NCBI GenBank assembly: GCA_947448975.1
Contig: CANFPR010000058.1
Span: forward strand, 1-5,742
Length of the DNA stretch: 5,742 nt
From: Micrococcales bacterium
Lineage (GTDB): Bacteria; Actinomycetota; Actinomycetes; Actinomycetales; Microbacteriaceae
Direction: 5' to 3'
Below, in pieces: positions 4,888 to 5,742 of this stretch. The position numbers and the translations under genes were made by a program. Below the pieces are notes generated by a model. The model searched no databases and was not told the origin of the DNA. It saw only the letters and a list, made by a program, of their open reading frames with translations. Position 1 is the stretch's first letter; the number at the start of each line of letters is the position of its first letter.

Positions 4888-5742
4888 TAGTACTTACGCT
4901 CCATCGGCTGGTAGTTGGTGATGGTGACTGGCTTCCAGTCGATCTTGATGTTCTCGCCCGGCTTCTTGTTCTTCTTACCGGTGAGGTAAGCCATCGAGTG
5001 CACCATGAACTTCTCGTCGTTGCGGGTTTCGTAGTCTTCGCGGTAGTGGCCGCCTCGGCTTTCGCGACGCTCACGCGCGGTAACCACGAGAACCTCGGCG
5101 AGGTCTAGCAAGAAACCAAGTTCAATCGCCTCGAGAAGGTCGGTGTTGAATCGCTGGCCCTTGTCTTGAACCGAGATGTTCTCGTAACGCTTGCGCAGGT
5201 TGCCAATAACTTCGAGCGCTTCGTTGAGTGAGTCTTCGGTGCGGTACACCTGGGCATTCTTGTCCATGGTGTCTTGCAGTTCTTTACGCAGCACGGCTAC
5301 CTTTTCGGTGCCGGTTGAGTTGCGAACCTTTTCAATCAGAGCCAAAGTCTCGGATGCCGCATCCTTTGGAACCGGCACGTGCTTGGCGGTCTTGGCATAC
5401 TCAACCGCGTAGATGCCCGCGCGCTTACCGAAGACGTTGATGTCGAGAAGCGAGTTGGTGCCCAAGCGGTTAGCGCCGTGCACCGAAACGCAGGCGCACT
5501 CACCGGCGGCGTAAAGACCAGGAACCACGGTCTTGTTATCGCTGAGAACCTCGGCCTTGATGTTGGTTGGAATGCCACCCATTGCGTAGTGAGCGGTTGG
5601 GAAGACCGGAACAGGCTCGGTGTAAGGCTCAACACCCAGGTAGGTGCGAGCAAACTCGGTGATGTCTGGCAGCTTGGCGTCGATCACCTCTGGTGGAAGG
5701 TGAGTGAGGTCGAGCAGAACGTAGTCTTTGTTTGGTCCGGCA
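4887..5742 (-). CDS. sdhA: Succinate dehydrogenase flavoprotein subunit, C-terminal part (runs off right edge)
   Basis: SdhA oxidises succinate to fumarate in the TCA cycle with covalently bound FAD. The last 284 residues are visible; the frame is open to the right edge, so the true start lies outside the window, and the FAD-histidine site and about half of the usual 580-600 residues are missing. Visible landmarks, numbered within the fragment, are PTAHYAMGGIPTN with the substrate-site histidine H51 (E. coli H354), GLYAAGECACVSVHG, and ANRLGTNSLLD with R92 (E. coli R399), which belong to the FAD/dicarboxylate site. The helical domain and C-terminal domain follow, with SRGGHYRED at 228-236. 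The gene ends with TAA overlapping the sdhB ATG by one base. The cytochrome b and membrane-anchor genes (sdhC, sdhD) are presumably upstream, beyond the window. Confidence 0.97.
   Translation of the reverse strand, partial: AGPNKDYVLLDLTHLPPEVIDAKLPDITEFARTYLGVEPYTEPVPVFPTAHYAMGGIPTNIKAEVLSDNKTVVPGLYAAGECACVSVHGANRLGTNSLLDINVFGKRAGIYAVEYAKTAKHVPVPKDAASETLALIEKVRNSTGTEKVAVLRKELQDTMDKNAQVYRTEDSLNEALEVIGNLRKRYENISVQDKGQRFNTDLLEAIELGFLLDLAEVLVVTARERRESRGGHYREDYETRNDEKFMVHSMAYLTGKKNKKPGENIKIDWKPVTITNYQPMERKY

Noticed and set aside
4885..4889. TAATG overlap of sdhA and sdhB as something unusual
   Set aside because: One-base stop/start overlaps are ordinary in bacterial operons; it is noted in the sdhB entry only.
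1..5742. CRISPR array, tRNA/rRNA gene, insertion sequence or prophage signals
   Set aside because: No spaced direct repeats, no tRNA-like cloverleaf, no transposase or terminal inverted repeats were seen on reading both strands.

Overview
The window looks like a chromosomal housekeeping stretch from an actinobacterium, most likely a small-genome freshwater or marine member of the Microbacteriaceae (Luna/Rhodoluna/Aquiluna-like). The evidence is the actinobacterial character of SdhA/SdhB and of the Tat-exported Rieske protein, the moderately high GC of most genes, and several genes that appear to start without a leader directly after a TANNNT -10 box. The lineage is inferred from general resemblance, not from a database search.

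Layout, left to right. The first 74 bases are the start of trpS (tryptophanyl-tRNA synthetase), on the minus strand and running off the left edge. Next come an unrecognised 353-residue multi-pass membrane protein (98-1159, minus, TTG start) and exodeoxyribonuclease III (1227-2045, minus). A 76-base divergent promoter region separates xth from an intracellular GH13 alpha-glucan hydrolase on the plus strand (2122-3465). That gene ends tail-to-tail with a Tat-exported Rieske [2Fe-2S] protein (3462-3941, minus): one CTAG supplies the stop codon on both strands. Further right, on the minus strand, is the end of the succinate dehydrogenase operon: sdhA (from the right edge to 4887), sdhB (4147-4887, overlapping sdhA at TAATG), and a 36-codon single-membrane-segment ORF (4021-4131) just after sdhB with its own ribosome binding site. 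There is no gene-free stretch over 300 bases. The longest gap, 3942-4020, is 79 bases and carries only the Rieske promoter and a weak palindrome.

How the genes work together. SdhA and SdhB are the catalytic and iron-sulfur subunits of complex II, which oxidises succinate and passes electrons to the membrane quinone pool. The small membrane ORF may be a hitherto unnoticed companion of that complex. The Rieske protein lies next to the operon but has its own promoter, and its electron partner is unknown. The xth, membrane-protein and trpS genes are collinear and may be partly co-transcribed, although trpS and xth each have a promoter-like box immediately before the ATG.

No defence system, mobile element, CRISPR array or RNA gene is visible. 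The points most worth a second look are the sdh-linked small ORF, the shared leaderless start architecture of four genes, the unusual Rieske protein, and the unidentified, AT-richer membrane gene.
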